A DNA stretch of 64,000 bases from Myceligenerans pegani. Lineage in GTDB: Bacteria > Actinomycetota > Actinomycetes > Actinomycetales > Cellulomonadaceae. Shown here in pieces: positions 51,098 through 60,089 of this stretch; position 1 is the first letter of the stretch; each line of letters begins with the position of its first letter. The stretch is from assembly GCF_014892515.1 (NCBI RefSeq), contig NZ_JADBGR010000093.1, forward strand, positions 18,108 to 82,107, written 5' to 3'. The notes under the pieces were generated by a model. The model saw only the letters and a program-made list of their open reading frames with translations, had not been told where the DNA came from and did not search any database. The position numbers and the translations under genes are program-made.

Positions 51098-51679
51098 GTG
51101 GCGTGGGAGGACGAGCTCGGCGAGCTGATGGCCACGCGCGGTAACGCGCTGGTCCGCTACGCCTACATGCTCTCCGGCGACCGCGCGCTCGCGGAGGACC
51201 TGGTGCAGGACGCGCTCGTCAAGGTCTTCTCCCGCCTCCGCGGGCCGGCCGGCCGCAGCGGGCGCCAGGCAGGGGGAACGAAGGGATCGCGCGTGCACAC
51301 ACTGGACGACTCGCCGCTCGACAACACCGAGGGGTACGTACGGCGCGCGATCCTCACCCTCTACCTCGACGGCTACCGCAAACGGCAGCGCTGGTACGAC
51401 ATCAAGCACCTGCTGGCCGACGACGGCGTCGGCCGCCCGGCGGAAGCGGCCGCGACGGCCCGGGTCGACGTCATGTCCGCCCTCGCCCGGCTCGGCCCGC
51501 GTCAGCGGGCCTGCGTGGTGCTGCGCTACTTCGACGACCTCACCGTGCCGCAGATCGCCGACGCACTCGGCACGGCCCAGGGCACCGTGAAGCGATATCT
51601 GTCCGACGCCACCGACCATCTCCGGGACATGCTCCGCCCGGACGACTTCCACCCGGCCGAAGGGAGGGCCGCCCGATGA
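51098..51679 (+). CDS. SigE-family ECF RNA polymerase sigma factor (copy B)
   Basis: A 193-residue sigma factor, start GTG 51098 with GGAGG 9 bases upstream. Region 2 is LVRYAYMLSGDRALAEDLVQDALVKVF and region 4 is LGPRQRACVVLRYFDDLTVPQIADALGTAQGTVKRYLSDA. It is clearly paralogous to copy A, including the shared FGIQHLLADDGR / YDIKHLLADDGV linker segment. It overlaps its partner gene by 4 bases (ATGA). Both copies have similar spacer inserts, so they arose by duplication of a two-gene module and then diverged. Confidence 0.92.
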   Translation: MAWEDELGELMATRGNALVRYAYMLSGDRALAEDLVQDALVKVFSRLRGPAGRSGRQAGGTKGSRVHTLDDSPLDNTEGYVRRAILTLYLDGYRKRQRWYDIKHLLADDGVGRPAEAAATARVDVMSALARLGPRQRACVVLRYFDDLTVPQIADALGTAQGTVKRYLSDATDHLRDMLRPDDFHPAEGRAAR

Positions 51680-53169
51680 ACAGCAACCTGCCCGAACGCG
51701 ACGAGGCGGACTTCCTCGCCGGCGCGCTGCACGGCGCGGCGGACGCGATGCCCGGAGGAGAGGCGGAGGAGATGCACCTGCAGTTCGGCGTCGTCCGCGA
51801 CCGCGTCCACCGGCGCCGCGCCGCGAAGATCGGCGGGATCGGCGCCACGGCGTTCGCAGTCGTCGGCGGGCTCGTCGTGGGGGCCGCGCAGCTGGTGCCG
51901 CTCGACGGCGACGCGCTGCTCCCGGCGGACCCCACGCCGTCGGACACCGCCACGGCGGAACCGAGCCCGACCGCGGAGGACACGATCCTGGACGGGTACC
52001 TGCCCTCCGACGTCTACGAGGGGACCCCGCTCGCCTGCGGTGCGGACGAGGACGTGGTCCCCCGGTCCGCCGACGGCTACGCGATCGAGATCGAGGGGCT
52101 GTACGTCGATCGCGACGCGGGTGAGGACCTGCCGTGGCTCGACCTGACGGTCGAGGGCGAGTCCCGGGACTTCCCGGGGTACCTCGAGTTCCCGCCCGGG
52201 ACCGTGTGGGTCCGGGACGGCGAGGTCGCGAGCCTCTCCGCGTACTTCGATCCGGAACCGCCTCAGGTCGCGTTCGACGACGCCGGGGTGGGACGGACCG
52301 AGGACTACCTGCGCACCGACAACACGTGTCTGCCGCCCGAGGGGTTCGAGGACATCCCGTCCTCCGAGCCCGTGCCGTACGAGCAGCCGCTCCCCGCGGG
52401 CGAGTACACGGTGTACCCCATCCTGTGGACCGACGTCACGGCAGGAGGCGCGGACTACGTCTCGGGCGAGCCCGTGATCGTCGAGGTGCTGGCCGGGGGC
52501 TCGATCGCCGGGCTGGACGAGGCGCCGTTCGGGGACGCGGGAGGGACCTCGTCGGCCGGGACCGAGGAGCCGTCGGGTGGAGCCGGGTCGTCCGGCGACG
52601 CGAGCGGGTCCGGTGCCGGGACGGGCTCCGGTGACACGGGCGGATCCGGTGACACGGGCGGATCCGGTGAGGCGGACCCGGGCGACGGCCCGAGCGACTG
52701 CTCGGCCGCCGGGCTCGACGACACGAGTGACTTCTCGTTCGAGCCCGAGCCGGTCGCGCGGACCGCCCGGGCGCTGGTCGACGCCGCCCTCGCCTGTGAC
52801 CTGGACGCGCTCGAGCTGGTCGAGGAGCCCGGTGTCACCCAGCTCCACCGGGCCGCCGAGGTCTCCGTGGCAGAGCGGTTCGCGCTCCCGGAGGGGGAGG
52901 ACGACGTCTACGCGAAGCTCGCGACCCTGCTGAGCGGGACCGCCGTCGTCCATCCGGACACCGGCAACTACGTCTGGCCGACCGTGGCCTCCCCCGAGTA
53001 CCAGGACGATCCGGTCGCCTGGGACTACGCCGTCGAGATGGGTTTCGCCACCCAGGAGCAGGCCGACGCGTGGCGCGCCGCCGGGGGCGCGTACTACGGC
53101 TGGCGCATGTCGATCGAGCCGGACGGCACCTGGCGCACCTTCCTGGGACCGGACCCGGCGGCGGGCTGA
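51676..53169 (+). CDS. Membrane-anchored sigma-partner protein (copy B), function unknown
   Basis: A 497-residue protein, ATG overlapping sigma copy B. The cytoplasmic part is short (MNSNLPERDEADFLAGALHG), one membrane helix lies at about 54-75 (IGGIGATAFAVVGGLVVGAA), and the exported region is very acidic. A Ser/Gly/Thr linker (about 290-335) contains an 18-bp tandem repeat at 52628-52671 encoding GDTGGS units. A second folded domain follows (about 345-490; ARALVDAALACDLDALELVEEPG, ending in a Trp/Tyr-rich region). Position and topology suggest an anti-sigma or signal sensor, as in copy A, but no known anti-sigma motif is present. The extra C-terminal domain distinguishes it from copy A. Confidence 0.8.
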   Translation: MNSNLPERDEADFLAGALHGAADAMPGGEAEEMHLQFGVVRDRVHRRRAAKIGGIGATAFAVVGGLVVGAAQLVPLDGDALLPADPTPSDTATAEPSPTAEDTILDGYLPSDVYEGTPLACGADEDVVPRSADGYAIEIEGLYVDRDAGEDLPWLDLTVEGESRDFPGYLEFPPGTVWVRDGEVASLSAYFDPEPPQVAFDDAGVGRTEDYLRTDNTCLPPEGFEDIPSSEPVPYEQPLPAGEYTVYPILWTDVTAGGADYVSGEPVIVEVLAGGSIAGLDEAPFGDAGGTSSAGTEEPSGGAGSSGDASGSGAGTGSGDTGGSGDTGGSGEADPGDGPSDCSAAGLDDTSDFSFEPEPVARTARALVDAALACDLDALELVEEPGVTQLHRAAEVSVAERFALPEGEDDVYAKLATLLSGTAVVHPDTGNYVWPTVASPEYQDDPVAWDYAVEMGFATQEQADAWRAAGGAYYGWRMSIEPDGTWRTFLGPDPAAG

Positions 53170-53208
53170 CGGGCGCCGGGTCCGGGCGGGGAGGGTGCCT
53201 CCGATGCG

Positions 53209-53214
53209 CATAAT
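53209..53214 (+). promoter_or_regulatory. Promoter -10 for a leaderless transcript
   Basis: CATAAT ends exactly 6 bases before GTG 53221. There is no ribosome binding site in the 51-base gap, so transcription probably begins at or next to the start codon. Confidence 0.5.
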
Positions 53215-53220
53215 GTGCCG

Positions 53221-54639
53221 GTGAGCCCTCAGAATTCGAACCCGCCCGTGCCGAGCCCGCCGCTGCCCCCGTCGATCCCGCCCCGTCAGCCCGCACCGAA
53301 GGCCGCCAAGCAGCACGTCGAGGACCTCGGCGCCTTCGTGGCCGCGTCGCCCTCCTCCTACCACGCGGCGGCGGAGGTCACGCGCCGTGCCCGGATCGCG
53401 GGCTTCGTCGTCCTGGACGAGACCGACGCCTGGCACGTGGTGCCGGGCGGGCGGTACGTCGTCGTCCGCGACGGTTCCGTGATCGCCTTCGCGATCCCGG
53501 CCGACGCCGGACCCGACGCCGCCTTCACGATCCTCGGCGCCCACACCGACTCGCCGGGCTTCAAGCTCAAGCCCAAGCCGACCACCGGCGCGCACGGCTG
53601 GTGGCAGGCCGGCGTCGAGGTCTACGGCGGGCCACTGCTCAACTCCTGGCTGGACCGGGAGCTCGAGCTCGCCGGCCGGGTGGTGACGACGGAAGGCACC
53701 GAGCACCTCGTCCGGACGGGGCCGCTGCTCCGCATCCCGCAGCTCTCGATCCACCTGGACCGCGGGGCGAACGACGGCCTCAAGCTCGAGGCGCAGCGCC
53801 ACACCCAGCCGGTGTGGGGGCTGGGCGACCTGTCGGGCGCGGACGTGCTCGCGGAGCTGGCGCCGCAGGCGGTGGATCCGGCCACCATCGCCGGGTACGA
53901 CATCGTGGTCGCCGACACGCAGCCGTCACGCACCTTCGGCGCGGGGCAGTCCATGTTCGCCTCGGGCCGCCTGGACAACCTGCTGTCCACGCATGCCGCG
54001 CTGACCGCGCTGCTCGCCCGGGTGAACGGCGGGAAGAAGGGCAAGGGCGGTGCGGCGCCGTCGTCGGGTGCCGCCGCGAACGGCGCGGCGAACGCCCGCG
54101 CCGGGAACGGGCACATCGCCGTGCTCGCGGCGTTCGACCACGAGGAGATCGGATCGGCGTCGCGGTCGGGTGCGGCCGGGCCCTTCCTGGAGGACGTGCT
54201 GGGGCGGATCCAGGCCGCGCTCGGCACGTCGGCGGAGGACCGCGCGCGGTCGTTCGCGGCGTCGCTCCACGTGTCGTCCGACGTCGGGCACGCGGTGCAC
54301 CCCAACTACCCGGAGCGGCACGATCCGGCGAACCGCCCGGTCGCGGGCGGCGGCCCGATCCTGAAGATCAACGCCAACCAGCGCTACGCGACCGACGCGC
54401 ACGGCGCGGCCGCCTGGAACGCGGCGTGCGCGGCGGCCGGGGTGCCGAGCCAGGAATTCGTGTCGCACAACGACGTTCCGTGCGGGTCGACGATCGGTCC
54501 GATCAGCGCGACGCGGCTCGGCATCCGGACGGTCGACGTCGGCGTCGCCCTCCTGTCGATGCACTCGGCGCGCGAGATGACCGCGGTGGTCGACCCCTGG
54601 TACCTGTCTCGAGCCATGACCGCGGTCCTGGCGGGCTGA
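53221..54639 (+). CDS. M18 family aminopeptidase
   Basis: A cytoplasmic dinuclear zinc aminopeptidase of 472 residues, usually called aspartyl aminopeptidase. I use GTG 53221 because of the leaderless promoter; GTG 53215 is possible. Metal and catalytic residues are in LGAHTDSPGFKLKPKP (His, Asp), AAFDHEEIGSASRSGAAG (Glu pair), SSDVGHAVHPNYPE (Asp) and LSMHSAREM (His). A Lys/Gly/Ala-rich insert of about 28 residues (GGKKGKGGAAPSSGAAANG) follows LLARVN and is atypical. It stands alone, rightward after the sigma module. Confidence 0.95.
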   Translation: MSPQNSNPPVPSPPLPPSIPPRQPAPKAAKQHVEDLGAFVAASPSSYHAAAEVTRRARIAGFVVLDETDAWHVVPGGRYVVVRDGSVIAFAIPADAGPDAAFTILGAHTDSPGFKLKPKPTTGAHGWWQAGVEVYGGPLLNSWLDRELELAGRVVTTEGTEHLVRTGPLLRIPQLSIHLDRGANDGLKLEAQRHTQPVWGLGDLSGADVLAELAPQAVDPATIAGYDIVVADTQPSRTFGAGQSMFASGRLDNLLSTHAALTALLARVNGGKKGKGGAAPSSGAAANGAANARAGNGHIAVLAAFDHEEIGSASRSGAAGPFLEDVLGRIQAALGTSAEDRARSFAASLHVSSDVGHAVHPNYPERHDPANRPVAGGGPILKINANQRYATDAHGAAAWNAACAAAGVPSQEFVSHNDVPCGSTIGPISATRLGIRTVDVGVALLSMHSAREMTAVVDPWYLSRAMTAVLAG

Positions 54640-54789
54640 CGCCAGCGATTTCCACAGCCGCCGCGCGGTTTGGCGCCAAATGCCCCGCCGCGCGGCGGTC
54701 CAGCACGCTGGCCTGCGACGACGGGTCGAAATGTCCTTCCCGGAGCGGGTGAATTCTTGGCCTGTTCGTCATGCATGCATCCGTTCACG

Positions 54790-54859
54790 GTGATATCACG
54801 GAAGTAATCTGCTCAGTCGAAGAGCGACTTGACGAATCATCTGGGAAAGTCGGTCATAC
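54790..54859 (+). promoter_or_regulatory. Promoter and palindrome upstream of the zinc-ribbon XRE regulator
   Basis: GTGATATCAC (54790-54799) is a perfect palindrome. TTGACG (54829-54834) is a -35 box, and TCATAC (54854-54859) a possible -10 at 19-base spacing. The region 54640-54901 is the most A/T-rich stretch of the right half of the window. Confidence 0.45.
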
Positions 54860-54901
54860 AACGACAACGTCATGGGTTGCCAACAGGGGGAGGCTGGCGA
54901 A

Positions 54902-56599
54902 ATGCCCAGTAGCAGAAAGTCACGAACGTGTGCTCGATGCGGTTGCGTGTTGAGCCGATACAACTCCGAGGAGCAGTGCGCTGCCTGCCGGCGCACCGAG
55001 CGTGTCCCGGTGGTCGAGCTCCCGACCGTCCCGACGCACGTCTGGGACGACCCCGGGGTCCGTTCCGCACTCGAGGACTGGGACTTCGGCCAGGTGAGCC
55101 GCATGGTTCGCCAGCTCGTCCCGCTGCGCCAGGAGGACGTCGCCGCCCTGACCGGGCTGAGCCAGTCCTACCTCTCCATGCTCGAGTGCGGTGACCGGAA
55201 GCTGACCGATGTCGCCCGTGTCGTCCAGTTCCTCTCCGGGCTGGGCACGCCGGTGGACCTGGTGCGGCTGCCGCTGCCCGGGGCCTCGCGTGGCGACGGC
55301 GCCGACGTCGAGCGCTCCACGAGCGGCCGGGCCGCCGGTGCCGGCAGGCCCGCCACGGGTCCGGTGCGGGCCGTGAGCAGGAAGCGGAGCGAGCCGGTTC
55401 GCAAGAGCCCCGCGAGGCTCGACGCCGACAACGAGGTCGCGCCGAGCCTGACCGACCCGATGCTGGACCCGGTCGAGCCGTGGACCAACGACCGCCTGAC
55501 GCTCGCGCTGCGCGCCGCGCTCCGGCACGACACCTCGGTCGGGGACTCCGGTTCGGCGCCGCAGTTCGCCGAGCCGAACGCCGGGAACTCGGCGATGCTC
55601 AGCGGCCTCACGCTCGCCGCCTACGTGCACCACTGGGGTACGGAGGAGACGGAGCTGCTGCGGCGGACCGTCGGCGGGGCACGGGTCACGCAGCAGATGT
55701 GCGACCACCTCCAGGGCACCACCGACCAACTGCGGATGATGGACGCCGGCGCCGGCAGCGGTAGTGTCGCGGACATGGCCCGCGCCCACCTCGCTCTCGT
55801 GCTGCGGGCGCTGGAGCACGGGAACTTCGACGAGTCGGTCGGGCGCAAGCTCGCGGGCGTCGCCGCCGACACAGCGGCGCAGGCCGGCTGGTACGCGTTC
55901 GACGCCGACCGGCACGCGGCCGCGCAGGCCTACCTGCTCGGCTCGCTCCGTGCGGCGCACACGGCGCAGGACGCCCGACTCGGTGCCGGGGCCCTGTCCT
56001 ACCTGGCCATCCACGCCTACGCCAACGACCGTCCGCGGGACGCGATCGTCGCGGCGCAGGCCGGCCGGCAGCAGGTCCGCGGCTTCGACGTGCCCCACCT
56101 GGAGGCCGTGCTGCTCACGCGGCAGGCCCGCGGGCACGCGCTGCTCGGCGAGCGCGAGGCCGTGAAGCGGGCGCTCGGTACTGCGGCCGAGCTCTGCATG
56201 AAGGGTCCGGGCAAGGACGACCCGCACTGGATCTACTGGATGAACGAGGGCGAGATCCACGGCCAGACGGCGTCGGCCAGCCTGGCCCTGGGCGACACCG
56301 CCGCGGCCGTCCAGTCGTTCGGCCGCGCGGCCGACGGGCTGAACCCCGCCGAGCAGCGCACCCGGGGCCTGTTCCTGTCCAGGTCGGCCCAGGCGTACGC
56401 CCGTGCGGGGGATCTCGACGCGGCCTGCGCGACCGGCGGCGAGGTGGTGACGCTGGCCGAGCGTGTGCAGTCGGCGCGGCTGCGCAAGCACCTCACCGAC
56501 GTGGCCGGCGACGTGCGTACCGCCGCGCGGCGCACCACCCGCGGGCGGTCGCACGCGGGAGCACGCCACCTGACCGAGCGGATCGCCGCTCTCGTGTGA
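54902..56599 (+). CDS. Zinc-ribbon/XRE/TPR regulator
   Basis: A 565-residue regulator, ATG 54902 with GGGGGAGG 8 bases upstream. Residues about 8-32 hold two CxxC pairs (CARCGCVLS and CAACRR), a small zinc ribbon. Residues about 70-125 are an XRE helix-turn-helix (RQEDVAALTGLSQSYLSMLE). After a Ser/Arg-rich linker, residues about 185-560 form a helical TPR-like array (LGAGALSYLAIHAYANDRPRDAI, LTRQARGHALLGEREAVKRALG, ASLALGDTAAAVQSFGRAAD), a layout used to bind peptides or partner proteins. A zinc ribbon ahead of an XRE domain is uncommon. The HAD gene follows after 6 bases, so the two form an operon. Target genes and ligand are unknown. Confidence 0.82.
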   Translation: MPSSRKSRTCARCGCVLSRYNSEEQCAACRRTERVPVVELPTVPTHVWDDPGVRSALEDWDFGQVSRMVRQLVPLRQEDVAALTGLSQSYLSMLECGDRKLTDVARVVQFLSGLGTPVDLVRLPLPGASRGDGADVERSTSGRAAGAGRPATGPVRAVSRKRSEPVRKSPARLDADNEVAPSLTDPMLDPVEPWTNDRLTLALRAALRHDTSVGDSGSAPQFAEPNAGNSAMLSGLTLAAYVHHWGTEETELLRRTVGGARVTQQMCDHLQGTTDQLRMMDAGAGSGSVADMARAHLALVLRALEHGNFDESVGRKLAGVAADTAAQAGWYAFDADRHAAAQAYLLGSLRAAHTAQDARLGAGALSYLAIHAYANDRPRDAIVAAQAGRQQVRGFDVPHLEAVLLTRQARGHALLGEREAVKRALGTAAELCMKGPGKDDPHWIYWMNEGEIHGQTASASLALGDTAAAVQSFGRAADGLNPAEQRTRGLFLSRSAQAYARAGDLDAACATGGEVVTLAERVQSARLRKHLTDVAGDVRTAARRTTRGRSHAGARHLTERIAALV

Positions 56600-56605
56600 G
56601 GTGAG

Positions 56606-57340
56606 ATGAGCTCCACCGCACGCGGGGAACACGGCACCATCCTGCTGCTGTGGGACATCGACCGGACCCTCCTCTACGTGGGCGAGGTGGACCGGACGGC
56701 GTATCGCGAGGCGTTCGAGAAGGTCGTCGGACGCCCCGCGAGCCGCTTCCCGGCGCGCGGCACGGGAATGACCATGCCGCGCGCCGTCCGTGGGCTGCTG
56801 CTCGACAACGGCGTGTCCGAGGACGACGCCGAGCGCCTGCTGCCGCGGATGCTGACGATGGTGCCGGAGTGCCTGGCGGCGCATGAGGACGACGTACGAC
56901 GCGACGGCGTCCTCATGCCCGGCGCGCGGGCGGCCGTCACCGCCGTCGCGGCCGACGGCCGGTTCGTCCCGGCCGTCGTCACGGGGAACCTCGAGCCGAA
57001 CGCCCGCCTCAAGCTGCGGGTGTTCGAGCTCGACCGGTACATCGATCCCGATGTCGGCGCGTACGCGTCGGACGACGAGCACCGGCCCGCCCTCGTCGCG
57101 ATCGCCCAGAAGCGGGCGGGCGAGCGCTACGGCGAACGTTTCACACGGGAGAACACCGTGATCGTGGGCGATTCCCTGGAGGACGTGCGGACCGGCGTCG
57201 AGGGCGGGGCGCGCGTCGTGGGCGTGGCCGCCGGGCGGACGTCGGCCGCGGCGCTCCGCGACGCGGGTGCCGACGTCGTCCTCCCGGACCTCACCGATGT
57301 CGAGCGGCTCCTGACCGCCGCAGACCCGCACCGCTCGTGA
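56606..57340 (+). CDS. HAD-superfamily hydrolase
   Basis: A 244-residue phosphatase-like protein, ATG 56606 behind GAGGTGAG. The nucleophile motif is LLLWDIDRTLLYVG, motif II is VVTGN, the Lys of motif III lies in RLKLRVF or AIAQKRAGE and motif IV is VIVGDSLEDVRTGVEGGARVVGVAAG. The cap domain is of the alpha-helical C1 type, as in phosphoglycolate phosphatase or beta-phosphoglucomutase relatives. The substrate is unknown. It is co-transcribed with the zinc-ribbon regulator, so it may act on a signal molecule or be under its control. Confidence 0.88.
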   Translation: MSSTARGEHGTILLLWDIDRTLLYVGEVDRTAYREAFEKVVGRPASRFPARGTGMTMPRAVRGLLLDNGVSEDDAERLLPRMLTMVPECLAAHEDDVRRDGVLMPGARAAVTAVAADGRFVPAVVTGNLEPNARLKLRVFELDRYIDPDVGAYASDDEHRPALVAIAQKRAGERYGERFTRENTVIVGDSLEDVRTGVEGGARVVGVAAGRTSAAALRDAGADVVLPDLTDVERLLTAADPHRS

Positions 57341-57456
57341 CCGGTGTCACATGCAGGTACACTCGGCGCATTCCCGCTGCCAACGTTGCCGGCGGGACGT
57401 TCCATACCCACCAAGGGTCATGACCCGTTCATGGAATCCCCCGTCGAGGAGGACGG

Positions 57457-59751
57457 ATGCTCACACTCGGCTCCACCAGCATCACCGTTGTCGCGGTGAT
57501 CGCCCTCATCGCCCTGGGCGCGCTCGTCTGCGCCTTCATCCTGCGCCGGCAGGTGCTCGCCGCTCCTGAAGGCACCCCGAAGATGCAGGACATCGCACAA
57601 GGGGTGCAGGAGGGCGCCTCGGCCTACCTCAATCGTCAGTTCCGCACGCTCGCCCTGTTCGCGGTGGTCGTGTTCGCGCTGCTGTTCCTGCTCCCCGGGG
57701 AGAGCGGGGTGCGCGTCGGCAGGTCCGTCGCGTTCCTCTTCGGCGCCGGGTTCTCCGCCGCGATCGGTTACCTCGGCATGTGGCTGGCGGTGCGGGCGAA
57801 CGTGCGCGTCGCCTCCGCCGCGACCCGTCCCGGTGGCCGCGCCGAGGGCGCCCGCATCGCGTTCCGCACGGGCGGCGTCGTCGGCATGTCGGTGGTCGGC
57901 CTCGGCCTCCTCGGAGCCGCGCTCGTCGTCATCGTCTACCGCGAGCAGGCGCCCGGCGTCCTCGAGGGCTTCGGCTTCGGCGCGGCGCTCCTCGCGATGT
58001 TCATGCGGGTCGGTGGCGGAATCTTCACCAAGGCGGCGGACGTCGGTGCCGACCTGGTCGGAAAGGTCGAGCAGGGCATTCCCGAGGACGATCCGCGCAA
58101 CGCGGCCACGATCGCGGACAACGTGGGCGACAACGTCGGCGACTGCGCCGGGATGGCGGCCGACCTCTTCGAGTCGTACGCCGTGACGCTCGTGGCCGCC
58201 CTGATCCTGGGCAAGGCCGCGATGGGCGAGCAGGGCCTCGTGTTCCCGCTGATCGTCACCGCGATCGGCGCGTTCGTCGCCCTCCTGGGCGTGTTCATCA
58301 CTCGCGTGCGCGGTTCGGAGAGCGGGCTGACGGCCATCAACCGGGGCTTCTATGTCTCCGCGCTCGTGGGCGCGGTGCTGGCGGGCATCGCGGCGTTCGT
58401 CTACCTGCCGGGCTCCTTCGCGCAGCTGAACGGCACCGCCGACCTCGGTGATGTCAGCGGGATCGACCCGCGGGTCGTCGCCTCCGTGGCCGTGCTGGTC
58501 GGCGTGGTCCTGGCGGGCGTGATCCTGTGGCTCACCGGCTACTTCACGGACACGAACAAGAAGCCGACCGCGCATGTGGCGGCCACCTCGCGAACCGGCG
58601 CGGCGACCGTGGTGCTCGCGGGCATCGGCGTGGGCTTCGAGTCGGCCGTCTTCACGGCCGGCACGATCGCCGCCGCGATCTGCGCCGTGTTCCTGCTGGC
58701 CGGCGGGTCGGTGTGGCTCGCGCTGTTCCTCGTGGCGCTGGCGGGCTGCGGCCTGCTCACCACGGTGGGCGTCATCGTCGCGATGGACACCTTCGGTCCG
58801 GTCAGTGACAACGCGCAGGGCATCGCCGAGATGTCCGGCGACGTGGACGAGAACGGCGCGCAGATCCTCACCGACCTGGACGCCGTCGGGAACACCACCA
58901 AGGCCATCACGAAGGGCATCGCCATCGCGACGGCCGTGCTGGCGGCGACGGCGCTGTTCGGCTCGTACGCGGACGCGGTGACGCATGCGCTGGGGGACGT
59001 GGAGGAGCAGGGCCGGGGCCTGGTCGCGGCCATGCTCAGCTACGAAATCGTCAGCCCGGTCACCCTCGTGGGCGTGATCCTCGGCGGTGCGACCGTTTTC
59101 CTGTTCTCGGGCCTCGCGATCGACGCGGTGACGCGGGCGGCCGGGGCGATCGTGTTCGAGGTGCGGCGCCAGTTCCGCGAGCACCCGGGCATCATGACGT
59201 ACGACGAGCGTCCGGAGTACGGTCGCGTGGTCGACATCTGCACCAAGGACTCGCTGCGTGAACTCGCCACGCCGGGCCTCCTCGCGGCCTTCGCCCCGAT
59301 CGCGGTGGGCTTCGGCCTCGGCGTCGGCCCGCTGGCCGGCTTCCTCGGTGGTGCCATCGGCGCGGGCGTGCTCATGGCGATCTTCCTGGCGAACTCGGGC
59401 GGCGCCTGGGACAACGCGAAGAAGATCGTGGAGGACGGCAACTACGGCGGGAAGGGCTCCGAGGCGCACGAGGCGACCATCATCGGCGACACCGTGGGCG
59501 ACCCGTTCAAGGACACGGCCGGCCCGGCGATCAACCCGCTCATCAAGGTGATGAACCTGGTGGCGCTGCTGATCGCGCCCGCGGTCGTGGCGATGTCGAT
59601 CCCGGCCGACGCGAACCACGCCCTGCGCATCGGCATCGCGCTGGTCGCGGCGGCCATCGCGCTCGGCGCGGTCGCCTGGACGAAGATCCGCGCGAACCGC
59701 GAGAACGGCGCGTCGGAGGAGAGCGAGGAGAAGGCGCCGGCGGTGGTCTGA
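57457..59751 (+). CDS. hppA: K+-independent proton-translocating pyrophosphatase
   Basis: An integral membrane enzyme of 764 residues that couples pyrophosphate hydrolysis to proton export or import. GAGGAGG precedes ATG 57457. About 16 membrane helices are visible. The substrate site includes GGGIFTKAADVGADLVGKVE, DDPRNAATIADNVGDNVGDCAGM and the C-terminal GGAWDNAKKIVE with GDTVGDPFKDTAGPA. The determinant GNTTKAITKG has Lys and Thr where K+-dependent enzymes have Ala and Gly, so this is the K+-independent type. It stands alone and ends before two hairpins. Confidence 0.97.
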   Translation: MLTLGSTSITVVAVIALIALGALVCAFILRRQVLAAPEGTPKMQDIAQGVQEGASAYLNRQFRTLALFAVVVFALLFLLPGESGVRVGRSVAFLFGAGFSAAIGYLGMWLAVRANVRVASAATRPGGRAEGARIAFRTGGVVGMSVVGLGLLGAALVVIVYREQAPGVLEGFGFGAALLAMFMRVGGGIFTKAADVGADLVGKVEQGIPEDDPRNAATIADNVGDNVGDCAGMAADLFESYAVTLVAALILGKAAMGEQGLVFPLIVTAIGAFVALLGVFITRVRGSESGLTAINRGFYVSALVGAVLAGIAAFVYLPGSFAQLNGTADLGDVSGIDPRVVASVAVLVGVVLAGVILWLTGYFTDTNKKPTAHVAATSRTGAATVVLAGIGVGFESAVFTAGTIAAAICAVFLLAGGSVWLALFLVALAGCGLLTTVGVIVAMDTFGPVSDNAQGIAEMSGDVDENGAQILTDLDAVGNTTKAITKGIAIATAVLAATALFGSYADAVTHALGDVEEQGRGLVAAMLSYEIVSPVTLVGVILGGATVFLFSGLAIDAVTRAAGAIVFEVRRQFREHPGIMTYDERPEYGRVVDICTKDSLRELATPGLLAAFAPIAVGFGLGVGPLAGFLGGAIGAGVLMAIFLANSGGAWDNAKKIVEDGNYGGKGSEAHEATIIGDTVGDPFKDTAGPAINPLIKVMNLVALLIAPAVVAMSIPADANHALRIGIALVAAAIALGAVAWTKIRANRENGASEESEEKAPAVV

Positions 59752-59772
59752 CCGCCGGCCGGCGGCCGTGGT

Positions 59773-59862
59773 CGGTCATCCGATGACCGCCCGGAACCTT
59801 GATCGGTCCTTCGGTGGGTGATCAGCAGTTCGATCTGCCGATCACCCACCGAAGGACCGATC
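59773..59862 (+). terminator. Two hairpins after hppA, one with 23-bp perfect arms
   Basis: CGGTCAT/ATGACCG (59773-59789) is followed by a perfect 23-bp inverted repeat (59801-59823 and 59840-59862) whose 16-base loop can pair further (GCAG/CTGC). It is an unusually long terminator-like structure, and the rest of the 338-base gap to 60089 shows no gene. Confidence 0.75.
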
Positions 59863-60089
59863 GCTGTCCGCGGGCTTTCGGCTCGGGGCTCGGCCTCGTA
59901 CTGAGCCTCGTGCAGTAAGGGATCAAATCCATTTACTCGGCCCTCAAAGGTCTGTCCGGCCCTGCTGAACCGAATCCAGCAGCGGCGCCGTCGGGCCCGG
60001 CCGTCGGGCGACGGCGGGGAGAGCCGGCGCAGGTTGCGGTGGTTCGGTTTCCGGTGGGGGGTGCGGGCGGCGTACGGGAAGATGGCGGT

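Noticed and set aside
54790-54799. GTGATATCAC as a CRP box
   Set aside because: The half-sites are separated by 2 rather than 6 bases, so it does not fit CRP binding.
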